From contig CAYZGK010000001.1 in NCBI GenBank assembly GCA_964478025.1, forward strand, positions 124,001 through 188,000: 64,000 nucleotides of DNA, given 5' to 3'. The notes under the pieces were generated by a model, which saw nothing but the letters and a program-made list of their open reading frames with translations, was not told the DNA's origin and ran no database searches. Shown here piece after piece: positions 37,301 through 45,504 of this stretch (its first letter is position 1; each line of letters starts with the position of its first letter). The position numbers and the translations under genes are program-made. The stretch is from UBA3700 sp964478025. GTDB taxonomy: Bacteria; Bacillota; Clostridia; Christensenellales; UBA3700.

Positions 37301-40121
37301 TTATTATGTATATATATCACTTGCTTCAGGTTCTTCTTCTAAAAACTACTTGCTTCCAAGTGTAGAAGATTCTTCTAACTATACAAGTGAGGAAGGTGAA
37401 ACAATTAGTAAAGTAGTAAATACAACAGAAACTGATGGAGTTATAACTAAAATCACAAGAATAGTTACTATACATAAAGCAGGAACAAGACTTGTAAGAG
37501 AATATGCACAAGGATCATTTACTGAAAATGAACGTGGAACTAAGTATGAAGCTTATGATAATCTAACTTCTCTATATCCAAGTGTTGCAATTGACTTTAA
37601 GGGTGAATCACAATCAGGATATTATGAAAGTGAAATCTATAATGGTTACAACTCGCTTGCTTGTGTATTAAAAGGTGTAACAGAAGAGGATGGAACATTT
37701 AATCAAATATATTGTGAATTTGCATTCTATCCAGCAACAATAGAGAGTGGGGCATACATGGTTTCAAGCGAAACTACATCATCAGCTATTGTTTCAAAAA
37801 CAGGTTTGTATGTAGTTGTAATTACATTTAATCAAATAGCATATTCTAACTATGCTGAAACAACTTATTATATGGTATATAATGTTAAGAAGTTAACAGC
37901 AACAATTACTGTGAACTCAGAAGGCTTAGATACTTCAACAACATATACAGGTAAAGATGTTATAGAAAATCTAACAGGTTTTGCCTCTGTATCTGGACTA
38001 ACAAAGACAGATATCAAGAGAAATTATGGTGTTTCTTATACATATTATGTAAAGAACAATTCTTATGAAGGTGAAAACTATAAGATGGTTGGCGAAGATA
38101 AATACGAGCAAGTCGATTCTATTATTGAAAGAGGCGAGTATTTAGCAGTAGTTAATAACAATATAAATACAGATAACTATGACATAGTTTATACAAACGA
38201 TTCTTCATTAACAAAGACTAACGATGGATATCCTTATGTTGCATTTGAAGTAAAACCAATGGTTATAACTATAAATGTTACAACAGAACCACAAAAAGTT
38301 TATGGTGAAGAATATGTTGGTAAATTAAACTTCTCTGTATTATCTGGAGAGATTGTATCTAAAGATGATGCTGAAATTACATTAACATCTGATGGTATCG
38401 CAGCTAGTGCTAACGCAGGTCTATATGATATAGTAGGTTCAACAACAGGTGCAAATAAAGATAATTATACAATTGTTGTTGAAAATGGAACTGACAAGTT
38501 TGTAGTATCAACAAGAGAGCTTGTGTTTGTTGTTAGCGATTATGAGAAAGTTTATGGAACTGAATTAGATACATCAAGTATAACTTACACTATTAAAGCT
38601 GGTTATACAGTTTATGGTGAAGATGATGTTTATCCGGTAATATCTACTGAGGCTTCTGGTGCAGAAGCGATTGTTGGAACATATTCAGTTACAGCAGAAA
38701 GTGCTGGAACAAGTAAAGATAATTATGTAATTTCTATCGAAGGAAATGTAATTGTTACAGCAAAGGTATTAACACTATCTTCTATAACACCAGCAGATAA
38801 CTTGGTTTATAGTGGTAGAGAAAAGAAGGCTACAGTAGTATTTGATGGAATTGTAAATAACGATGAAGTTAATGCTGTAATTATATATAATGAAACGGCT
38901 GAATTATTACCAATTAATGTTGGAGAATATACAGCAAGAGTAACGGGTGTAGATAATGCAAATTATACATATACAGCAAATGCTGAAGCCGATTTAACAT
39001 TTGAAATTACAAAGAGAGATGTATCTGTAATTGTTGAAAATATGACAATGGGATTTGGTGATACAAAAATTGTTCCAAACTCAGGTTTAGGATTTAGTTA
39101 CTCAACAAACTCATTAGAGTTTGCAACAGACGCAAACTTAACTTATGTTTATACAGCACCTTCACTAGATAGTTCAGCATCAGTTGGTTCATATACAGGT
39201 GTTGTAATTATGACATTATCTGGCGATGATGCAGATAACTATAACTTAACTATAGAGCAAAATGGTAATCTTGAAATTACTATTAAAGATCTTCAATATA
39301 TGACATTAGCAACAAGTAGTACAACATATACTGGAGAGAATTTAATGGAAATGATTAAGCCAGACACTAATGCTGCAACAACAGAATGGTCAATGGCTGT
39401 ATATAGCACAAATGAGTTTGTATATGGTGAAACAGCTTCCTTAACTGAGGTTGTTAATGCAGGTACATATTATGTATATATAACAGCAACTGAAGGAAGC
39501 GCAGTATTTGAAAGTAATGTTACATTACAATTTACAGTAAATAAGGCTGCTTTTGATACAACAAAATTAGATGCAACTGATTTAGAGTTACATTATAACA
39601 AAGTTGTAGTTAAGGGAGATTTTGTAAGTTATACATTATGTACAGGTTTAGATAGTGAAAACTTAACAGAGGGCGATACTGTTTCAAACTTAACTGCAAT
39701 GAAATCTTATACAATTTATGTAAAAGTATTAGAATCAGATAACTATTTAGAATCTAGCGTTATGTCAATTGCCTTTACAACAACATTTGACCCAACAAGT
39801 GTAAATTCAGAGTTAGACAAACTTGCAAAGAGCTTTGGATTTAAAGATATAGCTACATATAAGACTGTAATTGCTAATATTGAAAATGTAAGTGAGAAAG
39901 ATGAGTCATTAATAGATTCTACTAAGTTAGAAACAGTTAAGAGCAATTATAAGAAACTTACAAGTTCAGCAAAGAGTGCTGTAACATCTGCAAGAGATGT
40001 TGCGTCTAAGACAGCACAAACATCTTTAAAGGTTAAAGTAGCATCTACATCAGCAATAAGTTTAGCAGTAGCAGGCTTAATGGTTGGATTAAAAAAGAAA
40101 AAAGATAAAGTGGTTAAATAG
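34341..40121 (+). CDS. Giant membrane-anchored surface protein with GLUG-like and YDG/MBG-like repeats, 1926 residues
   Basis: AAAGGAGG precedes the ATG. The organisation parallels the protein encoded just upstream: an N-terminal signal peptide (LIITLISLSVVIMLIASLCV), then GLUG-like turns near residues 178-335 and 427 (GGFAGTLCNSAEMYNLT, GGVIAGVSTAGTVKNV). A long beta-rich middle follows, and YDG/MBG-type domains near 1297-1653 (PQKVYGEEY, EKVYGTELD, NLVYSGREKKATV). It ends with a short membrane span near 1899-1915 and a KKKKDKVVK stop. The two proteins are probably ancient duplicates acting at the cell surface. Nothing in it indicates catalysis. Confidence 0.85.
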   Translation: MTNNINKKYLIITLISLSVVIMLIASLCVAFNQETGVISVNEASADSINLTAGFNGVVESGYVSPYASKSSNVYAIGSADELTAFVETAYAGATADSQIYGYLTGNISYSNATFNNAVFKYAHLDGCGYTITYNCATKNSSGLSVFVQGTNFEMDDSKYVAHYKSNKTPFGYEKNGNTGFFSAGLFGSIGYNCEIINTNFRFAGNWKADFLTSGNYLNRPLALGVVLGYVVGGKIDNCSLTFTSGSYIEISACSSKNGHDTDGLATLIMGGFAAVWDGYKEDTSISDTILSNSKVTMESTSYIRGYSQGVVSGLFQRLSPRVFVGGFAGTLCNSAEMYNLTAAGSGYFIADVSGPGYNTGNDRLGFSGIIVGTNTTQDQDLYSMHNQASGCTAGTIDGVISSWTGSACEEVGSEYKSKYTKTTGQYVFGGVIAGVSTAGTVKNVYITISEDDLTSQCSDNSPTNISAPYDGGNSNRPFTTSTEYQGYCGLLISGLQGDIGSGFIDRYIYSESSSSFEKIGASTENAVGLIWSDATENADVLPYGDSTKLSGYTIDSGYFVWSMSITGTGISEVNKNLYNEATNVQDAINNYKVYTSPTAIERGKSSGLNLTLEVTFGRAVYYEFNESGFGTASSFSFGSKTYDASSGITPPSVVLKTYNGSSKVSLNYTESKSEISKVNSNTLLTDTSIWTVYDAGNFAAYGIDHIKNAGDYELTVYNGDANSKFDFLNKNLHLVAYRTDNSYYKDEYKGTATKWQPLYTYTINQKEVTGAWATLTNNVDNESYTTPQDFTYCGQNINFAYTYSSGLVGSDVGYVVNNYYTITYTKVAASRLLNNVEYYQKNTDGTYTSIGYTTDANFPTIDEYYKKNENTTSNISNAGTYKIAVNRTLSNENYKISDSVQTEWTIEVSPRTLSVLFRNMDEYEYNKQEQQATWIVATTKDSSATVHSKFNDSTTLINANIVVYNVFESTAVNVTYDSSNDYESVGNYYVYISLASGSSSKNYLLPSVEDSSNYTSEEGETISKVVNTTETDGVITKITRIVTIHKAGTRLVREYAQGSFTENERGTKYEAYDNLTSLYPSVAIDFKGESQSGYYESEIYNGYNSLACVLKGVTEEDGTFNQIYCEFAFYPATIESGAYMVSSETTSSAIVSKTGLYVVVITFNQIAYSNYAETTYYMVYNVKKLTATITVNSEGLDTSTTYTGKDVIENLTGFASVSGLTKTDIKRNYGVSYTYYVKNNSYEGENYKMVGEDKYEQVDSIIERGEYLAVVNNNINTDNYDIVYTNDSSLTKTNDGYPYVAFEVKPMVITINVTTEPQKVYGEEYVGKLNFSVLSGEIVSKDDAEITLTSDGIAASANAGLYDIVGSTTGANKDNYTIVVENGTDKFVVSTRELVFVVSDYEKVYGTELDTSSITYTIKAGYTVYGEDDVYPVISTEASGAEAIVGTYSVTAESAGTSKDNYVISIEGNVIVTAKVLTLSSITPADNLVYSGREKKATVVFDGIVNNDEVNAVIIYNETAELLPINVGEYTARVTGVDNANYTYTANAEADLTFEITKRDVSVIVENMTMGFGDTKIVPNSGLGFSYSTNSLEFATDANLTYVYTAPSLDSSASVGSYTGVVIMTLSGDDADNYNLTIEQNGNLEITIKDLQYMTLATSSTTYTGENLMEMIKPDTNAATTEWSMAVYSTNEFVYGETASLTEVVNAGTYYVYITATEGSAVFESNVTLQFTVNKAAFDTTKLDATDLELHYNKVVVKGDFVSYTLCTGLDSENLTEGDTVSNLTAMKSYTIYVKVLESDNYLESSVMSIAFTTTFDPTSVNSELDKLAKSFGFKDIATYKTVIANIENVSEKDESLIDSTKLETVKSNYKKLTSSAKSAVTSARDVASKTAQTSLKVKVASTSAISLAVAGLMVGLKKKKDKVVK

Positions 40122-40137
40122 TAGGAGGTAATTAAAT

Positions 40138-40680
40138 ATGAAAAAGAAAAATTTATTATTAGTTATATTAGTGTTGGTTATCTCTTTAGTAGTTGCTCTT
40201 TCTGCCTGTCATGAAGAGGAGGTAAATCCAAATAATACTACAACAAATAATGGTTCTAGTATTTCTGCAACGGATTTCTTTACGGCAGCTGCAAATCTTT
40301 CAGATTGCAAAGTAGCAATTACTATTAAATCTCAAGATGGAGAAACTATTTATACAAGAGATGCAAATGGTAAAGAATCTGATCCATATGGTTTAGGATT
40401 TGGAACATCTACATTCTCAGGAACTGCAAGTGGATTAACATACACAGAGACTGACTTTACGGATCCAAAAATTGTTGAGGATATTGTAACATCTACAAAT
40501 ACATATAGTGCTACAATTGCTTCTCCTAAAGATTATTTAGGAATATCTACTGGCGATGTTTCAAACGCTACAATCTCTATGGTAATGGATGAGTCAAAGA
40601 GTGTTACAAGTATTGTATTAAAATATACCCATACAATAGATGGTTATGCATATAATACAGAAATTAAAATAACAAAATAA
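40138..40680 (+). CDS. Small putative lipoprotein
   Basis: The 180-residue protein follows a strong TAGGAGG and begins with a lipoprotein signal, KKKNLLLVILVLVISLVVAL then SAC, with lipidation at Cys24. An Asn/Thr-rich linker and a compact beta-rich domain follow. The domain has the same LSDCKVAITIKSQDG / IVLKYTHTIDG flavour as the modules of the giant lipoprotein at the head of the operon. It is the last gene before a strong terminator. The function is unknown; it may assist or mimic one module of the giant lipoprotein. Confidence 0.75.
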   Translation: MKKKNLLLVILVLVISLVVALSACHEEEVNPNNTTTNNGSSISATDFFTAAANLSDCKVAITIKSQDGETIYTRDANGKESDPYGLGFGTSTFSGTASGLTYTETDFTDPKIVEDIVTSTNTYSATIASPKDYLGISTGDVSNATISMVMDESKSVTSIVLKYTHTIDGYAYNTEIKITK

Positions 40681-40705
40681 ATAAAAAAGACTTTATAAAA
40701 GTAAG

Positions 40706-40739
40706 TGGTATAGGTGGTAAAATCTATACCATTTTTTTT
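40706..40739 (+). terminator. Rho-independent terminator of the surface operon
   Basis: TGGTATAG pairs with CTATACCA around a 10-base loop, followed by eight T. It closes the transcription unit that begins near 18.7 kb. Confidence 0.9.
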
Positions 40740-40807
40740 AGGTAAAAATAAAAGAAAATTGTTAAAATTAAAAAATCTAGCAGTTAAGGGGAATTTGGGT
40801 ATGTTGT

Positions 40808-40920
40808 TACAAGTTTTACTAACTTTTTAGGTGCTTCAAATACAAGTTTTACTAGGTTTTTATTGTCAATATTTACAAGTTTTACTACATTTTTAAACTG
40901 TATATTTACAAGTTTTGCTA
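40808..40920. repeat. TACAAGTTTTACTA array, four copies with a 33-bp period
   Basis: Exact 14-mers start at 40808, 40841 and 40874, and a copy with one change (GCTA for ACTA) at 40907. Every step is exactly 33 bp, about three helical turns. The 19-base intervals all have a TTTTT run near the start but otherwise differ. The array ends about 40 bp before the -10 of the flavoprotein gene at 40974. It resembles the arrays at the AlbA_2 regulator genes in layout, but no such gene adjoins it. Confidence 0.9.
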
Positions 40921-40957
40921 AATTTGGGTGTATTGGTTAAATAAGTTTAGTTATTTG

Positions 40958-40966
40958 TGATATACT
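40958..40966 (+). promoter_or_regulatory. Extended -10 giving a probable leaderless transcript
   Basis: TGATATACT is an extended -10 (TGn plus TATACT) whose last base is 7 bases before the ATG at 40974. There is no ribosome binding site and no clear -35. Confidence 0.55.
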
Positions 40967-40973
40967 TTTATAG

Positions 40974-42113
40974 ATGGAAAAACGCGTTGTAGTAATAGGT
41001 GGTGGAATAAGCGGAATTATAACTTCTCTTGAACTTAAGAAAAGAGGAGTAGATGTTTGTTTAATTGAGGCAAAAGATAGACTTGGAAAGAAAATATTGG
41101 CATCCGGAAATGGAAAGTGCAATATTTTAAATAGAAATTTAAACGCTTCGTTTTATAATACGGATTTTGTTAAATATGCCATTGAAAAATATAACTTTGA
41201 TGTTCTATATAATTATTATTCAAATCTAGGCATTATGCTTAGAGAAGATGAAGAGGGAAGAGTATATCCTTATTCGGAAAGCTCAAATACAATATTAAAT
41301 GCTCTTTTAGACCAATTATCCCTATATAAAGTAGATGTTTTTTTAAATGAAGAAGTTAAATCTATAAAAAAAGAAAACGAAGGATTTATTGTAAAAACAA
41401 CAAAAAACCAAATTAAAACAGATAAAATAGTACTATCCACAGGCTCAAATGCATCGTTTGGAATTAATTCTCACTATTTATTAGGCGATTTAGGGCAAAA
41501 AACAACTAAACTTAAACAAACACTTGTTCCACTTAAAACAAAGGCTATAATTGGCGCTAACGGGGTAAGAGCTAAAGTTAAATTATCTTTATATATAGAA
41601 AACGAACTAATATTTAGTGAAGATGGAGAAGTTTTATTTAAAGAAAGGGCCATATCTGGCATTTTAGCATTTAAAGCTTCTATATATTTATCTAGGTGGA
41701 TGGTAAAAAATAATAAGGATGAAGTTAATGCATTTGCTATGCTTGATTTTGTTCCAAATATGAATGTAGATGAATTAAGAGATTATTTAAATAATTCTAA
41801 ACTTTCAAATCCGCTTTTTGGTGTTGTTCATAAAGCTATAGCTCAAAATATTAAAGGAAAGGATATTGCATTTGAATTAAAAAATTATAAGTGTAAAATA
41901 GATGGCCTTACAAATCTTGAAAATGCACAAGTTATGTCAGGTGGCCTTGATGTTAACTTTTTTGATGATAAAACTTATATGTCAAAAACATTAAATAATG
42001 TTTATGCATGCGGCGAAGTTTTAGATGTGGATGGTCAGTGTGGTGGATATAACTTATCCTTCGCACTTGCATCGTCATTATGTGTTGTAGATAGTATATG
42101 CAAATCAAAGTAA
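40974..42113 (+). CDS. BaiN/HI0933-type NAD(P)/FAD-dependent oxidoreductase
   Basis: The 379-residue protein opens with an FAD-binding Rossmann motif, VVVIGGGISGIITSLELKKRG, cut at the usual place by IEAKDRLGKKILASGNGKCN, the hallmark of the HI0933 family. It closes with CGEVLDVDGQCGGYNLSFALAS, the second FAD contact. The family includes flavin enzymes of unknown or reductive roles (BaiN-like, aminoacetone oxidase-like). The start lacks a ribosome binding site and is probably leaderless. It overlaps the next flavoprotein by 16 bases, so the two are co-expressed. Confidence 0.85.
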   Translation: MEKRVVVIGGGISGIITSLELKKRGVDVCLIEAKDRLGKKILASGNGKCNILNRNLNASFYNTDFVKYAIEKYNFDVLYNYYSNLGIMLREDEEGRVYPYSESSNTILNALLDQLSLYKVDVFLNEEVKSIKKENEGFIVKTTKNQIKTDKIVLSTGSNASFGINSHYLLGDLGQKTTKLKQTLVPLKTKAIIGANGVRAKVKLSLYIENELIFSEDGEVLFKERAISGILAFKASIYLSRWMVKNNKDEVNAFAMLDFVPNMNVDELRDYLNNSKLSNPLFGVVHKAIAQNIKGKDIAFELKNYKCKIDGLTNLENAQVMSGGLDVNFFDDKTYMSKTLNNVYACGEVLDVDGQCGGYNLSFALASSLCVVDSICKSK

Positions 42114-43681
42114 ATGATATAAAATTACCTATAATTCATTCTAAATTAGATATTGAAAAAGTTTTATCTAATACGCTTCGTGTAAAGCCAAGTTCAATTA
42201 AAAATTATAAGATTTTAAAAGAATCAGTAGATTCAAGAAAAAAAGAAATAAATTATGTTTACTCTCTTGCAGTTGAGATATCTGATGATGAGAAAAAATT
42301 AAGTAAAAATCCAAAATATTCAAAATATGTAGAACAGGACTTTACATTAGATTTTTTACTAAAGTCATACAATAGAAAAAATACTAAATTAAGACCTATT
42401 GTTGTAGGCTCTGGCCCTTGTGGAATGTTTGCTGCGTTAACTCTTGCCAAGGCAGGATTAAAACCTATAATTATAGAAAGAGGAAAATCTGTTGACGAAA
42501 GAAAACAAAGCGTAAATGTATTTAATGAAAAGGGTATTTTAGATAAAGAATGTAATATTCAATTTGGAGAAGGTGGAGCTGGTACTTTTTCTGATGGAAA
42601 ATTAAATACAGGTACTTCATCTTATCTTATAAACACAGTATTAAAAGAGTTTGTGCTTCATGGAGCTCAATCAAATATTTTATATGAAGCAAAGCCACAT
42701 ATTGGTACAGACGTTTTAATAAATGTTGTTAAAAACATAAGAGAAGATATAGAAAAATTAGGTGGAGAATACCTTTTTAGTACAAAACTTGTTGATATAA
42801 AACAAAATGTAGGAAACTTAGAGTCTATTATTGTTGAAAGACAAGGAAATAGAGAAGAAATAAAAACTAATTTATGTATACTTGCAATAGGCCATAGTGC
42901 AAGAGATACTTTTGAAATGTTATCTAGTAAGGTTTTAATGGAACAAAAAGCTTTTTCTATTGGTGTTAGAGTTGAACATTTACAAAAGGATATATCACTT
43001 GCTCAATATGGAGATAAATATACACTTTTAAAGCCTGCTTCATATAAACTTGCCTGCCATTTAGATAATAATAGGAGTTGTTACACATTCTGTATGTGCC
43101 CAGGCGGCTATGTTGTAGCTGCTACCTCTGAAGAGGAAATGGTAGTTACAAATGGTATGAGTTTATCTAAAAGAGATGGAATTAATGCAAACTCTGCACT
43201 ATTAGTTGGGGTAAATCCATCGGATTTTAAAAGTGATAACGTACTAGCTGGCGTAGAGTTTCAAAGAAAATATGAAAAACTTGCATATAAAATAGGTGGT
43301 AATTACAAAGCTCCTTGTCAAAGATATGAAGATTTAAAAAATAAAAAAATATCTACAAACTTTAATACAATAAAACCTACATATCCATTAGGTGTAGTGG
43401 AGGCTGATTTAAGAGAATGCCTTCCAAATTATGTAATAGAATCTTTATTAAAAGCCATGCCTATATTTGATAGTAAAATAAAAGGTTTTGCTAATCCAGA
43501 TACAATATTTACAGGTGTAGAAACAAGATCTTCAAGCCCTGTTAGGATTATGAGAGATAGAAATTATTCAAGTTCTATAAAAGGTTTAATGCCATGTGGA
43601 GAAGGCGCTGGATATGCGGGCGGAATAATGTCTGCCGCTGTTGATGGTATTAATGCTGCACTTATGATTCTTTCTTCATAG
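42098..43681 (+). CDS. FAD-dependent dehydrogenase (COG2509-like)
   Basis: The 527-residue protein starts with an RNA-binding-like N-terminal stretch of about 95 residues. The dinucleotide motif PIVVGSGPCGMFAALTLAKAG and IQFGEGGAGTFSDGKLNT follow, both typical of the uncharacterised COG2509 FAD dehydrogenases. It also has ETRSSSPVRIMRD and GEGAGYAGGIMSAAVDG. The reaction is unknown. Translation is coupled to the preceding flavoprotein by a 16-base overlap. An inverted repeat follows 29 bases after the stop. Confidence 0.85.
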   Translation: MQIKVNDIKLPIIHSKLDIEKVLSNTLRVKPSSIKNYKILKESVDSRKKEINYVYSLAVEISDDEKKLSKNPKYSKYVEQDFTLDFLLKSYNRKNTKLRPIVVGSGPCGMFAALTLAKAGLKPIIIERGKSVDERKQSVNVFNEKGILDKECNIQFGEGGAGTFSDGKLNTGTSSYLINTVLKEFVLHGAQSNILYEAKPHIGTDVLINVVKNIREDIEKLGGEYLFSTKLVDIKQNVGNLESIIVERQGNREEIKTNLCILAIGHSARDTFEMLSSKVLMEQKAFSIGVRVEHLQKDISLAQYGDKYTLLKPASYKLACHLDNNRSCYTFCMCPGGYVVAATSEEEMVVTNGMSLSKRDGINANSALLVGVNPSDFKSDNVLAGVEFQRKYEKLAYKIGGNYKAPCQRYEDLKNKKISTNFNTIKPTYPLGVVEADLRECLPNYVIESLLKAMPIFDSKIKGFANPDTIFTGVETRSSSPVRIMRDRNYSSSIKGLMPCGEGAGYAGGIMSAAVDGINAALMILSS

Positions 43682-43709
43682 TATATTTCTAATTTTCAAT
43701 TATTAATAT

Positions 43710-43757
43710 GTTTACTTTCGTACCAAAATTATCAACTTTTATGGTACGAAAATAAAC
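43710..43757. repeat. 16-bp inverted repeat downstream of the flavoprotein pair
   Basis: GTTTACTTTCGTACCA and TGGTACGAAAATAAAC pair with one mismatch around a 16-base loop. No T run follows, so it is not a classic terminator. It may be an RNA 3'-end stem or a protein site. The rest of the 296-base gap to the next gene holds AT-rich sequence and the GATAGGATA array. Confidence 0.75.
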
Positions 43758-43880
43758 AATAGATTTTGGATAAAATAGATTGCTTATTTGTTTATGCTCA
43801 ATTTTTTTGTTAAAAATTAATACCATGTTACCCTCTTAATTACCATTTTTGAAATTTATCTTATCATTATGAATGTAATT

Positions 43881-43955
43881 GATAGGATATATGATATGAT
43901 AAAATAAAAAAAATTGACGAATGATAGGATAAATGATATGATAAATGATAGGATA
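43881..43955. repeat. GATAGGATA/GATATGATA array at the promoter of regulator B
   Basis: GATAGGATA starts at 43881, 43923 and 43947; GATATGATA starts at 43893 and 43935. Steps are 12, 30, 12 and 12 bp. Copies three and four fill the spacer and the -10 of the regulator B promoter, as a repressor site would. The same 12-base unit, AATGATAGGATA, is repeated inside the regulator B gene at 45097-45132. Confidence 0.9.
43914..43942 (+). promoter_or_regulatory. Promoter of regulator B, overlapped by its repeats
   Basis: TTGACG at 43914-43919, a 17-base spacer and TATGAT at 43937-43942. The -10 is part of a GATATGATA repeat and the spacer contains a GATAGGATA repeat. Confidence 0.7.
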
Positions 43956-43977
43956 AAACAAAAAGAGAGGTATTAAT

Positions 43978-45318
43978 ATGATTGAGTCAGAAACATTAGA
44001 ATTAAAGAAATCATTATCGCAATTAAGAGAAGGTATAATCTCTTTAAGTTCAATGCTTAATAAGAAAAAAGAAGGAACAGTAATATTTGGTATAAATGAC
44101 GATTCAAGGCTTGTAGGTATTACTATTGGAAAGAAAACTAAGGCGGATATTACTCATGAGATTCAAAACAATCTAAAGCCATTGCCTTCTACAATTAAAA
44201 TTGATGAAATTGTTGAAGATAATAAAAATATCATTAAAGTATATGTTAAAGGTGAAGATACACCATATTCAGCTTATGGAAGATATTACATAAGAATTAA
44301 TGATTCGGATATAGTAATGGATTCGAATCAGCTTCAAAGATTTTTTGGAGAGAAAGAAGATAATTATCTTAAATGGGAACAAACGGAAACTCAATATGGT
44401 ATAGATGATATAAATGAAGATTTGTTGATTGATTGTATTCGTACTGCAAACGAAAAAGGGAGATTAGAATATGTTTATAGAAATCCTAAAGAAGCATTGA
44501 GTAAATTAGGTTTAATAACTTTTAATGATAAATTAAATAATGCGGGATTGTTTTTATTTGGTAATAATAAACCTCTAACAATTAAAGAGGCAAATTATCC
44601 TACAGATAATAGAACTGAATTTGGAGAAATAAAGGAATTTAAAGGGAATATTATTGAGTGTATCAAGGAAGCAGTATCATATATTCAAAACCATATTTCG
44701 TTTAAATCTAATATTGTTGGTATTCAACGAGAAGAGATACCAGAAATTCCAGTAAGGGCGATAAGGGAGATAGTTGTTAACTCATTTGCACATTGTTCTT
44801 ATGCAAGGGTAGGTGATTATAATCAATATGTGATTTATAAATCATCAGTTAGGATTTATAATCCAGGTTCAATAATTAAAGGAATAGATCCCATAAACTT
44901 TGCCTCTGGGAAGGTGGGCAGTAAAATAAGAAATCTATTGATTGCTTCGACATTGTTTAAGTATGGATATATTGATGCCTTTGGAACTGGTTTTGATAGA
45001 ACTTTTACATTGTGTAGTCAAAATGACGTTGAATATAAGTATATTGAGGATGATTTTGGTTTTACATTTGTATTTGAAAGAAAAAAGGATTTTTTAAATG
45101 ATAGGATAAATGATAGGATAAATGATAGGATAAATGATTTAGATGAACAAATTAAAAAATTAATTATTGAAAATAAGTATATTACTATTTCTGAATTATC
45201 TGACATAACTATAAAATCGGTGCCTACAATTAATAGACATTTGAATAATCTTTTAAAATCTAAAGTTATAAGAAGAGTTGGCTCAAGAAAAACTGGATAT
45301 TGGGAAGTCTTAAAGTAA
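43978..45318 (+). CDS. AlbA_2 / GHKL-ATPase / winged-helix regulator B
   Basis: The 446-residue protein has the same three-part layout as regulators A and C. The AlbA_2 domain shows ESETLELKKS with E3 and E8, and VIFGINDDS. The GHKL-like ATPase part shows IRAIREIVVNSFAHC, IYNPGSIIKGI and FGTGFDRTF. The C-terminal winged helix has KSVPTINRHLNNLLK as probable recognition helix and ends GYWEVLK. AGAGAGG precedes the ATG. Between the ATPase and winged-helix parts lies NDRINDRINDRIND, encoded by three copies of the 12-base unit also found in its promoter. Gene-specific DNA recognition of that unit by the winged helix is inference. Confidence 0.82.
   Translation: MIESETLELKKSLSQLREGIISLSSMLNKKKEGTVIFGINDDSRLVGITIGKKTKADITHEIQNNLKPLPSTIKIDEIVEDNKNIIKVYVKGEDTPYSAYGRYYIRINDSDIVMDSNQLQRFFGEKEDNYLKWEQTETQYGIDDINEDLLIDCIRTANEKGRLEYVYRNPKEALSKLGLITFNDKLNNAGLFLFGNNKPLTIKEANYPTDNRTEFGEIKEFKGNIIECIKEAVSYIQNHISFKSNIVGIQREEIPEIPVRAIREIVVNSFAHCSYARVGDYNQYVIYKSSVRIYNPGSIIKGIDPINFASGKVGSKIRNLLIASTLFKYGYIDAFGTGFDRTFTLCSQNDVEYKYIEDDFGFTFVFERKKDFLNDRINDRINDRINDLDEQIKKLIIENKYITISELSDITIKSVPTINRHLNNLLKSKVIRRVGSRKTGYWEVLK
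45097..45132 (+). repeat. Three AATGATAGGATA units inside the regulator B gene
   Basis: Perfect tandem 12-mers, in frame, encode NDRI three times from residue 374, in the linker before the winged helix. They match the promoter array of the same gene. Changes in copy number would keep the reading frame. Confidence 0.92.
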
Positions 45319-45504
45319 AATGAATTTATATCTTTAAATTATTTGTATTGGTTTTATTGACTTTTTTTTCTAATATTACAAAAATTTTTAGAATAAAAGT
45401 CAACAACTAGTGCTTTTAACTTTTAGTGTTAACTAGTATTTTCTTTTGTTGTTATATAAAATGCGCGTATGTTATAATATTTTATATTTATAGGAGATAC
45501 TACT

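Noticed and set aside
40808..40920. Regularly spaced repeats that resemble a short CRISPR array
   Set aside because: The repeat is only 14 bases, the 19-base intervals share a T run and are not spacer-like, and no cas gene is in the window.
43710..43757. Inverted repeat considered as the end of an insertion sequence
   Set aside because: No transposase frame or target duplication is visible around it.
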